A stretch of 64,000 bases of DNA from Artocarpus heterophyllus (Eukaryota; Streptophyta; Magnoliopsida; Rosales; Moraceae). Position numbers and translations under genes: made by a program. Every line of letters starts with the position of its first letter. The first letter of the stretch is position 1. The notes under the pieces are model-generated. The model worked only from the letters and a program-made list of their open reading frames with translations, did not search any database and was not told where the DNA came from. The DNA is taken from the NCBI GenBank assembly GCA_025403435.1, contig CM046347.1:26238597-26302596 (forward strand), written 5' to 3'. Positions 45,687 through 58,074 of this stretch are shown here, one piece after another.

Positions 45687-47770
45687 GTGTTCAGTCTCGA
45701 AAGTTGTAATCTGATATAACATTAGGTATACGGTTGTCATAAGTAACAAAACTTGGTAAATCTGAGGTCAAACCTACAGGGAAAGCTATTGCAAAGGTCT
45801 AGTATATTTGTTATACTAATTATTTATTTATTTTTAAAGTTGAAAATATAAGGATTAAAATTAATTATTTACAAAACGTTTACAATGTTTACACATTTTT
45901 ATGGCATTTTTCCATTTTCAAAATTTTGTGATTTTGGAATTTTAATAATAAGAAATGTAGCTTAATTAGAAATGAAACTTTAACAATAAGTGCAATTAAT
46001 TCAAAATAACTTTAACAAAAACAACAACACTAATAACGATTAATTAAGAGAGATATAACAGTTATTATAACAATGTTATGGTTTGAAGGTTCTGTTCTGG
46101 TAATTAACTTAAACATATCTTATTTTGTGAATTATTTATTAATTAATTTAAGAATACATTATACCATCCTACATCGATAATAAATCAAGCATTACGAAGC
46201 ATTTATTGTGCCATTTCATATCTATAATGGAGCAAAAGCATAACTTAATAAATGAGCATAATTTCAATATTACTTAACTAAAATAACAAATAAATAAGTT
46301 AAGCATTTACCAAGTCATTTCCTGTCAACGCCTAATTGAGGTCTTCCTAAGAATTATCCGTGCTAGTCAATATCGTTGGAAAATCAAAAATAGAATTTTG
46401 TAAGAACTCTAGCTAAAATAATAGTAAAATGATAGGTTTTCTAAGAAAATAATTTAACATATAACTGCTTAAAAAACTAAAAATATTTAAGGTAATTTTG
46501 TTAGAAATTTTCACTCTTTCTTTAGCTAAAAAAGAAAATTTAAAAGACATATTTAAAATAAAAACACTTGAAATATTATTGAGTATAATTTCTACAGCAT
46601 AAACTAGAAACTATTTCATAAAAACATGAACGAAAAACTAAATAAAAATTAAAAATTAAAACTATTTAAAAACTATTTAAAATAGTAATTTATTCTAAGC
46701 TTAAGAGTTAAGAAATAGGGGAGGAGATCCCCCAGAATTTATAGGCAAGAAAATGCCTACTGTACATTACAAGTGGCTATTTTTTATAATTTTTCTTACT
46801 TTTTTTGCTTCATTTTTCATTGCCAAATTGGCAACTTGTTATTTTTTTATTTCTTTATAATTTTGTTCTCTTCTCTTCTTCAGATTTGGCTCCAAAGAGA
46901 GCAGGTTTCAAAGAAAATCCTCTACATTGCAGCGGTTGAAGGTACGCATACGACACTAGCTGGGCCTTTAGAAGCGTTAACCTAGGCTGTGTCAGATGGC
47001 TAGAACTGGGTGACATCTGGTACCGTTGGATGAATCAATTGGATAGCTATGGAGCTGACACGTGGGGTCCCTTTTGGCAGTACTGTTTGAAGGCTAGAGC
47101 TAGGACGCAACATGTGGCAAGCAATATGATGGCCTTGGTTCATTTGGCGGCTGATCCGACAGACAGGAGCACATCATGTGTCCACGAAAATTCAAATTTG
47201 AATTCTTTTTTTTAAGCATTTGTTATCCGTTTTGTTTCCGTTTTGCTTTGTTTTTCCTCAAAACTCAAATCTAAAACTAAACAAACACACTAAAATTAAT
47301 TATTTTACAAACTTAATATTTTCAATAATTTCAAAATATTTACTTTACATTAAAACACACAAAACATAGTAAAAATAATTACAAACTTTTGAAATTTTAG
47401 ACCTTTTTGATTTTACACAGATATAATTTTTAAGACTTAGAAATATTTTTAGAAATTAGTAAAAATATAGTAAAACATATTTACAAACTCAAAATATATT
47501 TTTAAACATAATAAAACTAATAATAAAATCACAAAATATTATTTTTACGATATTAATTAATTTCAAACTAATTATCAAAAATATTATTAAAGATAAAAAC
47601 ATATTAAAAACTCATAATTAAACATATTTTAACACTAAGAAATATTATTTAACACAAATGCTTTAATTAAGGAGTTTAGTGAGAAATATAAATGCAAAAT
47701 GATTGATTTTAGCTTTAAGAAATGTGCATTTTTATAGTCTTATCATCATGCTCAAGTTCGTTATCTGTTT
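45687..47770. repeat. AT-rich dispersed repeat, copy A
   Basis: Starts after the copia gag with the phrase ggtcaaacctacagggaaagc (45771). The middle is AT-rich, with a GC-richer island at 46860-47210 (the short open frames there have no recognisable domain), then a very AT-rich tail to about 47770. The tail (aattaattattttacaaa...gattttagctttaagaaatgtgcattttta) resembles 61190-61570, and the island context resembles 49560-49930. Hence a repeat family, possibly LTR-like or LARD-like; not classified. Confidence 0.5.
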
Positions 47771-49480
47771 TTCAAAAATATTTTTTCTAATACCAATTGT
47801 TAGCCCACGAATAACTACCTAAGAAGGGTATGAATTAGGTTTTAAAACTTTTTAAAAAATTATTGAAAAATTAGAGTAAATAACAAAAGCAATATTCGAA
47901 TATGAGTAAATCTATGAACTAATAATCCAAAAACACACAAAGTACCTACTATCAAACAATTGATGTAGACATAAATAGCCAATAAACCAAACTAGAAATA
48001 GGCATGAAAAGAATATTTCTAAATTACTTGCAAAAATTAAAAACAACAGGGAAAGAAGTGCACAAATGCAATTTTATACAACAATAAATCTACATCCATT
48101 GTGATCGATCAATAGTTGACATGGCCTCTTTCCACTACTGTGATCGACTTTCATCTTGATCATGGCTTATACAAGATGGTGACTTCTTTTACCCAATGCT
48201 CACCTCCACCTTTATAAACCACAAAGTTTTAACTTAGAAGGGTTTGATAGCTTATACAATTAGGAAATTTTTTGACGATTGGTTCTCTTAAGGTTTTCTC
48301 TCACAAATATTTAAAATAAGTAGGTGCCTAAGAGAAAATGTGTTCAGTTAATTAATGCAAATAACAATGATAAGGTTTAATTGTAATTTTTGAAAGAAAT
48401 GCTTAATTAGATGAAGAGGACAATGTAAGTAATGAGAGCAATAAATGCTTGAGAGAAAGCTAGAATGTGTATTTCACAAGTTAGGAGCAATGTTTAAAAC
48501 TAATTTTTAAAGCTCAAAAATGGCTTTAAAAGAGAGAAAATAGGGAAAAAAGTAATTGGATCTCAATTTTTAATGGATAAAAATCTATCCATTTGAACAG
48601 CACCGGCCGACTAATCAAATGTGACGAGTATATAATAAGAACAAGATTTTCTAACCTAGTGAACTATCAAAGTAACCAAATAAATTACTAGTATGTAAAA
48701 ACACTATCCCTAACCAAAAATTGACACAATATTTATATATTCTTAAAGTAATGCTTTTAAAACATCTTAGGACCAAATATAGTGACAAGCCAGATATTTC
48801 ATAACTTTGAAAAACATTTTAAAGCAAACTGAAATTTTGTGAAAGAATTAAATTGTGTGTGAGAGCCATCACCCATTGAAACACGCATTGATAGAATGCA
48901 CATACAATCAATACAACACTAAATTTGAAAATAAACCTATGTAGAGCTAGTCTTGCAAAATTTTGAAGTCTTCAGGCTCTAATCCATCTTTAAAAAATCT
49001 TGTTCTAAGAGCTTGGAATCTTAGAGTGCACGTTTTATGTTATTTTGATTCGATGATTGATGAACATGAATGGAATCGTGAAGAGATGTCGAGGTTGGTG
49101 TTTTTGCCGTTGAACAAAATGTTGGAGCACAGAGAGAAAGCTCTTGTTGTCGTGTATTGAGGCAAGCTCAAAGAGGGCGGTCTAAGCTGTTAACTCCAAG
49201 CATGAATTCTAACACCGATGGAGGCATGTGGAGCCACAGGCGATGACCATTAGGAAAGATCCTCATACTTGTATTTGGTTAGTATTTGTATTGGTTTTAA
49301 GTGAAGGGTTGGGATAAAAAGCTAAATAAATTAATGGTTGAGATTTATTTGGGTAAAACTAGTTATTTTTAATAAATTGTATAAATAAAAAATAAATGAA
49401 CTTGACATGTATGAGCTTTTCTAACTCATTATAAGTAAATTTGTTTTTTAGCATTAGATTGAGATCTAATGGACAAAAGA
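47771..49480. other. AT-rich spacer or degraded repeat, no gene
   Basis: Begins near ttgttagcccacgaataactacctaagaagggtatgaatt, a phrase with the look of a repeat edge, but I find no partner for it here. The 65-codon frame at 48963-49160 has no recognisable domain. Nothing else supported. Confidence 0.4.
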
Positions 49481-50257
49481 AATTCTCTCCAACGGAGAAT
49501 ATATAACTCATTATAAGATTATTTAACTCATTATTTTTTTTCTTCTTTTTCTTCTCTGGATCAGCTCCGGTTGGAATGTAAGTTTTCAGATTTCATCCTC
49601 TACTTTGTTGAAGGACAAATATGCCTCATTTAAGCCGGTTGATGCATAGACCAAGACTGGAAGAACAACTTGACTTGAATCATGAAATTGGAAGTCAGCT
49701 TCCTCAGGTCAGGGCATTTTGAGCTGTTGGATCGTGAACACTGAACAGTTAGAATGCAAGAAGCATGTGAAAGAGTCTGGGAAAGTGTGTGAGAGATTGA
49801 GGCGTCCTTTGATGTGTGGCCAACACATGGGGCCCACTGATGGCGTGTGACCAAAGGGCGTGCTGACAGGCGGATGGCCACAATCGTTTGGGGGCAACGA
49901 TCGATAGGGCTCCACTTGTACCATAATATAGTGAGTTTGATCTCTTTTCTTTCTTTAATTACATTTTACCCTAGTGTTTGAAGTTTCTTACACCGTTTTC
50001 CTTCGTATTTTACCCTGATTTCAAATATATTGATAAATAAACCTAGAAAGATTAATTATTTTACAAAATAAAAGCTACCAAAAATTACAAAATAATTTAG
50101 ATAGTTACAAAAATAAAATAAAATAAAACTAGTAAAAATCACAAAAACACAAATACTACTTATATTAGCTTATAAACTTATACAGTTTTATACAATTACA
50201 TTATTTAAGACACGAAAACATTTCTAAAAAATTATAAAAATATATTAAGACATATGT
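49481..50257. repeat. AT-rich dispersed repeat, copy B, left part
   Basis: A GC-richer island (49560-49930) is followed by an AT-rich tail with taattattttacaaaataaaa, as in copy A (46860-47300). Interrupted at 50258 by Tekay element 2; continues at 61087. Confidence 0.5.
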
Positions 50258-53252
50258 TGTGATGCCCAATGTTCTCACATACTTGGTGGCCAATGCAGTG
50301 CATGATTTGATGACATTAATTGCATTATATAATGTTTCACAATCATTTGATATGCATTTGATTATATTAATAGTGTATATCATTTTCAAGAGTATGTTTC
50401 ATAGAATTTCATTTAAAGGCATAGCTAGATGACTTGGGATTTCCTAAAGACAGATTTGGTTTAGGAAAGAGTGGAGAAGTGAATTCTAATGGTGTTTGAT
50501 ATACAATTATAATGGATGAGTTGAAACTAGGAGTTCAATGATGGTTTTAAGACTATTTATACTAAAAATGCTATTTTATGTGAAGTGATGTTATGTATAC
50601 GTTAGGGATAAAGGTTAAAGAAGACTTTATGACAAGTAAGAAATCTCGTAGAATATTATTAAGAATGATACAAGGTCTCTTATAAGAGGATGATATGTAT
50701 TTTAGCGGTAAGTTTACCTTGAAATCCTAAATAAGTGACCTTTTCAATATTCAAGTTTACATACTCAATTAGGGTTTTAACACATTGTGAACTAAGTAAA
50801 GAATCATGTTCTCCAACGTATGAGTGTATTTGAAAGAGATTTAGAAATTTTGGTTTAGTTTTGGTGGAAAGAATATCAAAGTTTAGAAACTAGTATTTTT
50901 GGTGTACTGAAATTTCGGTATGAGCAAGTACACCTAAGTTAGTAAGTCAAATGGGTAGCTATGACTTTAGTTTTATTTAGGATTATGTGTGAGTGTTTTA
51001 TACACCAAATGGCTTATGTATAAACTGCAAAAGAGGGACACTAATTAAGCAAATAACAGAGTACTTAAGAGTTAAGTAAGGTGAGGTGTGTGTCGGTGCT
51101 ACTTTAAAGGAATTATGCAAGTAGGTGAGCCCATTTCAGCCCATCTCCTCTCAAATTTGACCATCCACAAAAGGAAACTCCATTTTTAGCTTGTCTTGGT
51201 CAGGGTTTGAGTAGTGATAAGAGAGGAAAAACTGAAACTAGTCAAGGAAAGCTTGATTTTATGGATTTGAATTTAAATCTTTCAAGACATTGAATAAACC
51301 TACAATTTGATTCTTTTTGACAATTCTAGGGTTTATTTTGGATGCTTAAAAAGACCATAAGCCTTGGTTTCATCCTTTTGAAGTAGGAAAAATGAAATTG
51401 GAAGTGAAGAGTTCAAGTTGCTTTACTAAGGTGAGAATTTGTGAACTATTTTTAAGTTTCTTTCTTTGGTTGCATAAACAAAATTTGGGACATGATATAA
51501 GTATAATTTTAATGCTATTCAAGGTTAGGAATCATAGAAGAATGATCGAATAAAAGGGATTTGATTGTTGGATTGAAAAGTTTTGGAATTGTGTAACTTT
51601 AGAGAATTTAGGGTTTAATTATGATCTTATGTATGCCCTAGACTCTTGGTTTTGTTTGTAGGTTGTTTTGATAAGCTTTGAGCTTTAGGGAGTGTTAAAA
51701 ATTAAGGGGCAATGCTGCCTAAATTGTTAGAAAAATTTTTTGAACCATTTAGAAACTAGAAGTCCACTTTTGCCTCTAAAACTAACTAGTTTTGACATGT
51801 TACAAATGTTCATGTTTTTGAATTCTTTAAGGGACTTTTGGGATTGAGTTTGTATTACAGCCCCTACATTATATGAATTTATGAGTTTTATTAAAATTGT
51901 TATTCTTGGAGATATTTTTATATCCTAAGTTCTTTACTTTATTAGGAAATACATGGATGTGTTAAGGGATTCAAATGTAGAATGTTTAGTTATAGTTTTC
52001 CCCACTTTTCATCTTATTTAATATGGTTGCAACTATAAGGTTAGAAAGGACATGTTTGTTGGGACATAGTCTTTCTTTGTTTGAGATTAATTTTAAACTT
52101 GAAATGAGCTCCTTCACACTTAAGTAACTAGTATAGTTTTATTGGTTTATTAACGAAATATAAACACCTATTTTCAGAAAGATTTGGACACCTAATCTAA
52201 AGAGGAAAACCCTAACAATAATTTTTACATTACTCCATAATACGAGGTAAGTAGAATTTCACCTCCATCACCATAAATGTTGTACATTTTTGTATGTATG
52301 GTTATGATTTATAGATCATAAGTAACATAAGCATGTTTTGATTTTGAGCGTTATGTAAGCATGCATTATATGTTAAAGATATTGTATCCAAAATGTTATT
52401 TAAAAGATGAAGTATATAGGAAGAAGTTCTATGAGGTTTTATGGGCTACTTGTGACGAGATGGTATATTTAATTGACTTAGTCTCGATGGAGGCTACTCC
52501 ACTGTATTGTCTCGATAGAGGCATATAGTTTTGATATGTTGTCTCGACGGAGACCTATAGACCTTATTGTTATCTCGATGGAGATTGTCTCGACGAGGAC
52601 TTGTAGTGTGGGAAGCCACACAATGACACTTATGGTCCAAAGGAATTGACAGTAGGAAACCTACCTATTGTAGGAAGCCCGCTTGTTATAGGAAGTCCTA
52701 AAGTAAAACTGTGTGCATTTTATGTTTTATGCAAATTGGGTACAATGTAAGTTTACAAAGAAAAGAAAAGCCTTACTTATATGGGATCATTTATGGCATA
52801 GTCATTCATGTTACGTATTAATTTTACTTACTAGGCATAAGCTCACTTAGTTATGGTAATGCAAATAATGACAATTCTCAGCACTAGCAGTAGGATGCTA
52901 GGCAGTTGGCTGGCACTCTTCTCTGAACCTGTGGACTTATGTATATGGACAAAGTTGACTTATTTTGGGACTTTTCACTACTGCTTTCTTTTGAATGCCT
53001 TTAGAGGCTGTAATTATGATATGGCTAATTTCATTTTAAGATATGCATTATGTTATGTATATAACATCAACCAGTTTAAGTTTGTAAAGTAAAATTATAC
53101 TCTAGCCATATAAAGAGTTTCAAAGGTTCAAATTTTCTTATATTTTTATATCAACCTTATGTGCTAAATGTTATAATTGTAAATAATTAAGAGTAATAAC
53201 ACTTAATATCAGTATGTTATGTATTTTAAACTTAGATTAAATAGGTGTTACA
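50258..53252 (+). repeat. 5' LTR of Tekay element 2
   Basis: 2995 bases, long as usual for Tekay-type elements. Contains five GTCTC-N4-GAGAC-type dyads at 52481-52600, followed by a short array of taggaa(g/a)(c/t)c phrases at about 52607-52690. No gene inside; the ORF at 52853-53092 is repeat-internal. Confidence 0.93.
52481..52600. repeat. Five GTCTC-GATG-GAGAC dyads, 5' LTR
   Basis: Units start at 52481, 52509, 52541, 52572 and 52587, spaced 28, 32, 31 and 15 bases. The third is a perfect dyad (GTCTC GACG GAGAC) and the fourth shows compensating arm changes (ATCTC...GAGAT), so both arms vary together. Confidence 0.8.
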
Positions 53253-53256
53253 GCTA

Positions 53257-53268
53257 TGGTATCAGAGC
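53257..53268 (+). promoter_or_regulatory. Primer-binding site, initiator-Met tRNA type, Tekay element 2
   Basis: TGGTATCAGAGC starts four bases after the LTR end (spacer gcta). Confidence 0.92.
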
Positions 53269-53471
53269 AAAGTCTTTTCTATAGACTGTCCATATACAAA
53301 AGCCATGGAGTGAGGATGCGCAGCTAACTATTAAGTTTAAGTCTCTAAAATGTTTCTAAAATGCGTTATTATTTGATGAACTTTATGTGCCTAATTGTGC
53401 TTGTGTTGGCCAATATGATAATTATATGTGAGGAAAAAGAATGAATTATATTGTACAAAAATATGGTTTGG

Positions 53472-54408
53472 ATGAGACGTCGAGGTGGTACTACTACAGA
53501 AAGAAGTACTTCTAGAGTGTGAGATGATAGAGATATCTGTCTTGATAGACTTGCTGATTTAATGGAGAGATTTTTAGAACAACAAGTCAAACAACAAGCT
53601 GAGAGAGCTCCTCCACCTCCACCTCCACCTCCACCACCGCCGCAACCGCCGTCACCACCAGCTAGAAATGAAGTTATAGATGTTGCTAGTGGATGATTCT
53701 TGAAGTATAAACCACCAGTATTTGAGGGTAGTATAGACCCTAAAATTGCTAAGAATTGGATACATACCATGGAGCGGTTATTTGACTGTGCTAGAGCTAC
53801 CAATGCTGATAAGGTGTATTGTTTTATCGTTATGTTGAGGGATGATGCTAGTTATTAGTGGGATAATATGGCGGCAATGTACAATATTGCAACTATGAAT
53901 TGGGAGCAGTTTAAGCAGTTATTTGAGGATAAGTTTATGACTTCTGGCACCAGATATGACAAGAGAAGGAATTTGCTAATCTGAAATAGGGTACTTAACT
54001 GTTGCGGAGTATCTTAGGAAGTTTGATGAGTTGTCCCGTTATGTCCCTCACCTTGCTAACAATGAGAATCTAAAGATTGAGCATTTCATGAATGCATTGA
54101 ATCCAACAATTTATAAAGACCTTGAAGTAGCTGATTTGGAGGGAGCAACTTTTTCTAAAGTGGTTAGTTAGGTGTTGAAGGTGGATATTGCAGAAAAGAA
54201 ATTACAAGATGTTCAAAGGGAACAGAGAGATAAACAAGAAAGATTTCAGAGTAATCAAAGTAGAAATTTTAGTATGGTTCTCAAGGAAATTAGGGTAGAG
54301 GTCAACCACCACCATGGGACGAGGAGGTCAAAAGAGCAAGGTAATTAGAATCAAGGGTAACAAGAGCAAGGAAAGAAACAAAAAGGTCCTGATCAGAGGC
54401 CACAAATT
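53472..54408 (+). pseudogene. Tekay element 2 gag, N-terminal and core
   Basis: ATG at 53472 (basic start MRRRGG). In-frame stops at 53520 (TGA), 53694 (TGA) and 53856 (TAG), the last within a block where relatives have Trp-Trp. A ten-residue proline run (53610-53640) lies in the linker. The gag domain (FEGSIDPKIAKNWIHTMER; WEQFKQLFEDKFM) is readable up to about 53960, then a frameshift. Not translatable as a whole. Confidence 0.85.
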
Positions 54409-55024
54409 GTGCCAGTTATGACTACCCAAAGAGCTGCATGTCCTAAGCGTGGTAAATTTCATCCTGGAGAGTGTAGGCAGGGAGCTTGTTTTGCATGTGG
54501 TAAACAAGGACATTTTGCTAGAAACTGTCCTATGTCTACTGGTGATCAGCAAAAGAAACTTCCTACTAAGGTTTATGCACTCACACAGGCTGAGGTAGTA
54601 GCTCGCCCAACAATTGTTACAGGTGAGATACTTATTCATGGAATTATAGCACGTGCATTGATAGATTCAGGAGCCACTCACTCATTTGTATCTATGGGGT
54701 ATGTGAGAAAACTAGGTAAACCAGTGGAGCAACTCAGAATTCCATATAGTGTAACCTTGTCATCTGGAGATATTTTGTAATCAAATGAGATGTTGCAAAT
54801 GTCTAGTGATAATTGATGGAAGAGAATTGTTTGTTGACCTGGTGGTATTGAATATGTTGGATTATGAAGTTAATCTCAGTATGGATTGGTTAACAAAGTA
54901 CAATGCATTTATTGACTGCAGGAAGAAAGTGATGATATTTAGACCTCTAGAGGAGAGAGAATTTTCTTTTATGGATAAGACTAGTGGGTTGAGGACTCCT
55001 ATTATATTGGCTTTGAAAGCTTAG
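54409..55024 (+). pseudogene. Tekay element 2 zinc knuckle and protease
   Basis: A zinc knuckle CFACGKQGHFARNC (about 54487-54528), then the protease with active-site DSGATHSF (about 54664) and, after a frameshift near 54780, the YEVNLSMDWL block (about 54866). The frame changes between the two halves, so the protease is broken. Confidence 0.88.
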
Positions 55025-55111
55025 AGATTGTTAAATAGTGGATGTACTGGATACTTGGCTAACGTGGTTGATACTCAAGTATAACAGAAACTAAGAGTTG
55101 GAGATGTTCCA

Positions 55112-56373
55112 ATGGTGAATGAATTCTTAGAAGTTTTTCCTGATGATTTACCTGGATTGCCTCCAAGAAGAGAACTTGAGTTTGAAATTGAGTTGATGCC
55201 TAGTACAACTCCTATTTCAAAGACACCTTATAATATGGCACTTGTTGAATTGAAAGAGTTAAAAGTGCAATTACAAGAGTTGCTAGACAAAGGATTTATT
55301 TGTCTAAGTTTTTCCTCATGGGGTGCACCAGTGTTGTTTGTAACGAAGAAGGATGGATCAATAAGATTATGTATTGATTACTGCGAGCTAAATAAGGTTA
55401 CTGTAAAGAATAAGTATCCCTTGCCAAGGATAGATGATCTGTTTGAGTAGTTACAAGGTGCAATATGTTTTCTAAGATTGATCTTCGATCAGAGTATCAT
55501 CAGTTGAGAATCAAGGAAGAAGATGTACCAAAAACTACTTTTAGAACTAGATATGGCCACTATGAATTTTTGGTCATGCCATTTAGGTTAACAAATGCTC
55601 CAGCCATCTTTATGGACTTCAAGAATATAGTTTTTAAGGATTACTTAGACAGTTTAATTATCATTTTTATTGATGATATCCTTATCTACTCTCACTCGAT
55701 GGAAGAACATGCTAAACACTTAAGAATAATATTTTTGAATATTTTAAAGGAGAAACAACTATATGCCAAGTTCAAAAAGTGCGAGTTTTGGCTTGAGAAA
55801 GTAGCATTTTTGGGGCATGTAGTGTCAAAAGATGGAATTTCTGTAGATCCTAGCAAGATTGAAGCAGTGACTAATTGGCCGAGACCGAACAATGTTTCAA
55901 GGATTCGTTGTTTTCTTAGCTTAGCAGGTTATTATCGGAGATTTGTTGAAAGATTTTCAAAGATCGTTGCTCCACTTACACAATTAACAAGGAACAATAT
56001 GCAGTATTTGTGGTTGGATGCTTGTGAAAGAAGTTTTCAAGAGTTAAAGCAGAGATTGGCAACAGCTCCAGTTCTCACCATTCCTTCAAATGATAAAGGA
56101 TTTGTGGCATATAGTGATGCTTCTAGACGTGGGTTGGGATGTGTTTTAATGCAAGATGGAAAAGTTGTAGCTTATGCTTCTCGTCAACTAAAAGATTATG
56201 AAAAGAATTGTCCCACTCATGATTTGGAATTAGCAACTGTGGTGTTTGCGTTGAAGATGTGGAGGCATTATTTGTATGGTGAAAGATGTGAGATTTATAC
56301 TAATCATAAGAGCTTCAAATACTTTTTTACACAAAAAGAGTTGAATATGAGACAAGAAAATGGTTGGAGTTGA
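55112..56373 (+). pseudogene. Tekay element 2 reverse transcriptase and RNase H
   Basis: The RT begins in one frame ([33 protein letters not shown]) to a stop at 55448-55450 and resumes in another from 55465 ([14 protein letters not shown]). The catalytic FIDD is at about 55668-55679, the connection GYYRRF follows, and RNase H has YSDASRRG and HDLELAT. Near the end the frame is lost (ENGWS then stop at 56371). Conserved Gly of the RSGYHQ motif is replaced by Glu. Inactive. Confidence 0.9.
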
Positions 56374-58039
56374 TTAAGGACTATGATTGTATCATTAATT
56401 ACCATCTTAAAAATGGCTAATGTAGTAGCAGATGCTTTAATAAAAAAATCCTCAGAAAGTGTTTTAGCTACGACTGTGATTCAAAGACCAATTGCAAATG
56501 ATATTTGAAGATTGGAGATAGAGATAGTACCATATGGATTGATTGAAAGATTGTCTGCAATAACATTGCAACCCACGTTGTTGGAAAAGATTAAACAGAA
56601 TCAAAGTTCAAACCTTTATTTTCATTATTTGAGATATGCAATTGAGACTGGAAGGGGACAAGATTTTCAGATTTCAAATGATGGAATAATTAGGCCTAGG
56701 ACTCGACTTTGTGTTCCAAGGAATGAAGATCTTTTAAAGGAGATAATGAATGAAGCCCATAATACTCCCTATTCAGTGCATCTTGGTACAAGTAAGATGC
56801 ATAGGGATCTAAAAGCTCATTATTGGTGGCCGAGAATGAAGAAAGATATTGTAGAATTTGGAAGAGAGTGCCTCACTTGTTAGCAGGTGAAGGCTGAACA
56901 TCTAAAACTAGATGGCACTTTACAGCCATTGGAGATTCCGCAATGGAAAGGGAAAGATATTACAATGGATTTTGTAATTAGGTTGTCAAGGACAACAAAA
57001 AGATGTGACTTAATTTGGGTAATTATTGATAGATTGACAAAAATAGCTCATTTTCTTCCAGTTCGTACAACTTACTTTGTAGCTAAATATGCACAGTTGT
57101 ATGTGAAGGAAATTGCGAGGTTACATGGAGTACTTGTGAGAATCGTATCTGATAGAGGTCCTCAATTTACCTCCATATTCTAGAAGAGTGTTCATAAGGC
57201 TATAGGGACTAAATTGACTTTTAGTACAGCATTTCATCCATAGACAGATAGTCAGTCTGCAAGAACTATCCATAGACAGATAGTCAGTCTGCAAGAACCA
57301 TCCAAGTACTAATGGATATGTTGAGACATGTGTCCTTGATTTCCAGAAATCTTGGAAGGAATACCTACCTTACGTAGAGTTTTGTTATAACAACAGTTAT
57401 CAAGCAACCATTGGTATGGCACCATATGAAGCCTTGTATGGTCGTAAATGCAAGTCTCCTTTGCATTTGGATGAAATGGGAGAAAGGAAATATCTTGAAC
57501 TTGATATTTTATTGAAAAATGAAGAGGCAATTCAGAAGATCTGCAAAAGAATGTTGACAGCTCAAAGCCGACAAAAGAGCTATGTAGATTCTGAAAGAAG
57601 GAATGTTGAGTTTGAAGTGGGAGATAAAGTTTTTGTAAAAATTGCACCGATAAAAAGAGTGATGAGAATTGGTAAAAAGGGAAAACTGAGTCCAATATGC
57701 ATTGGTCCTTACGACATTGTGGAGAAAGTTGGAAAAGTGGCTTATCGATTAGCTTTGCCACCATCATTAGCAGAAGTAGATAATGTTTTTCATGTATCAA
57801 TGTTGAGAAAGTATGTTTCCAATCCTTCACATGTGCTGAAACAAGAAGATGTTGAGCTGCAAAAAGATTTGAGTTATGAAGAACAACCGGTGAAAATTTT
57901 GGATAGGACAAAGAAAGTACTCAGAAACAAAGAGATTCCATTAGTTAAGGTATTATGGAAGAGCCATTCGGTTGAAGAAGCTCCATGGGAACTGGAGGAT
58001 AACATGGGATCAAAAAATCCACACTTATTTGGTAAGTAA
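56374..58039 (+). pseudogene. Tekay element 2 integrase and chromodomain-like tail
   Basis: The zinc domain (HLGTSKMHRDLKAHYWW, CLTC at about 56872) ends at a TAG (56881), then the core resumes with TMDFV, SDRGPQF and a stop at 57181. A 32-base duplication interrupts the segment holding the third catalytic residue (57237-57300). The C-terminal part (57416-58039) is open again: RPYEALYGRK-type block, GPYDIVEKVG, HVSMLRKYV, and the chromodomain-like PLVKVLWKSHSVEEAPW. Broken in at least three places. Confidence 0.9.
57237..57300 (+). repeat. 32-bp tandem duplication in the integrase
   Basis: ccatagacagatagtcagtc...gcaagaacta appears twice in a row with one base difference near the end. Not a multiple of three, so it also shifts the frame. 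Confidence 0.9.
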
Positions 58040-58060
58040 ATTTCAGGGATAAAATTTCAT

Positions 58061-58074
58061 AAGGAGGGGAGAGT
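58061..58074 (+). promoter_or_regulatory. Polypurine tract of Tekay element 2
   Basis: aaggaggggagagt directly before the 3' LTR at 58075. Confidence 0.85.

Noticed and set aside
46773..47215. Two short plus-strand ORFs in the GC-richer island
   Set aside because: No domain; the same type of island recurs in repeat copy B with different ORFs, so no coding constraint is visible.
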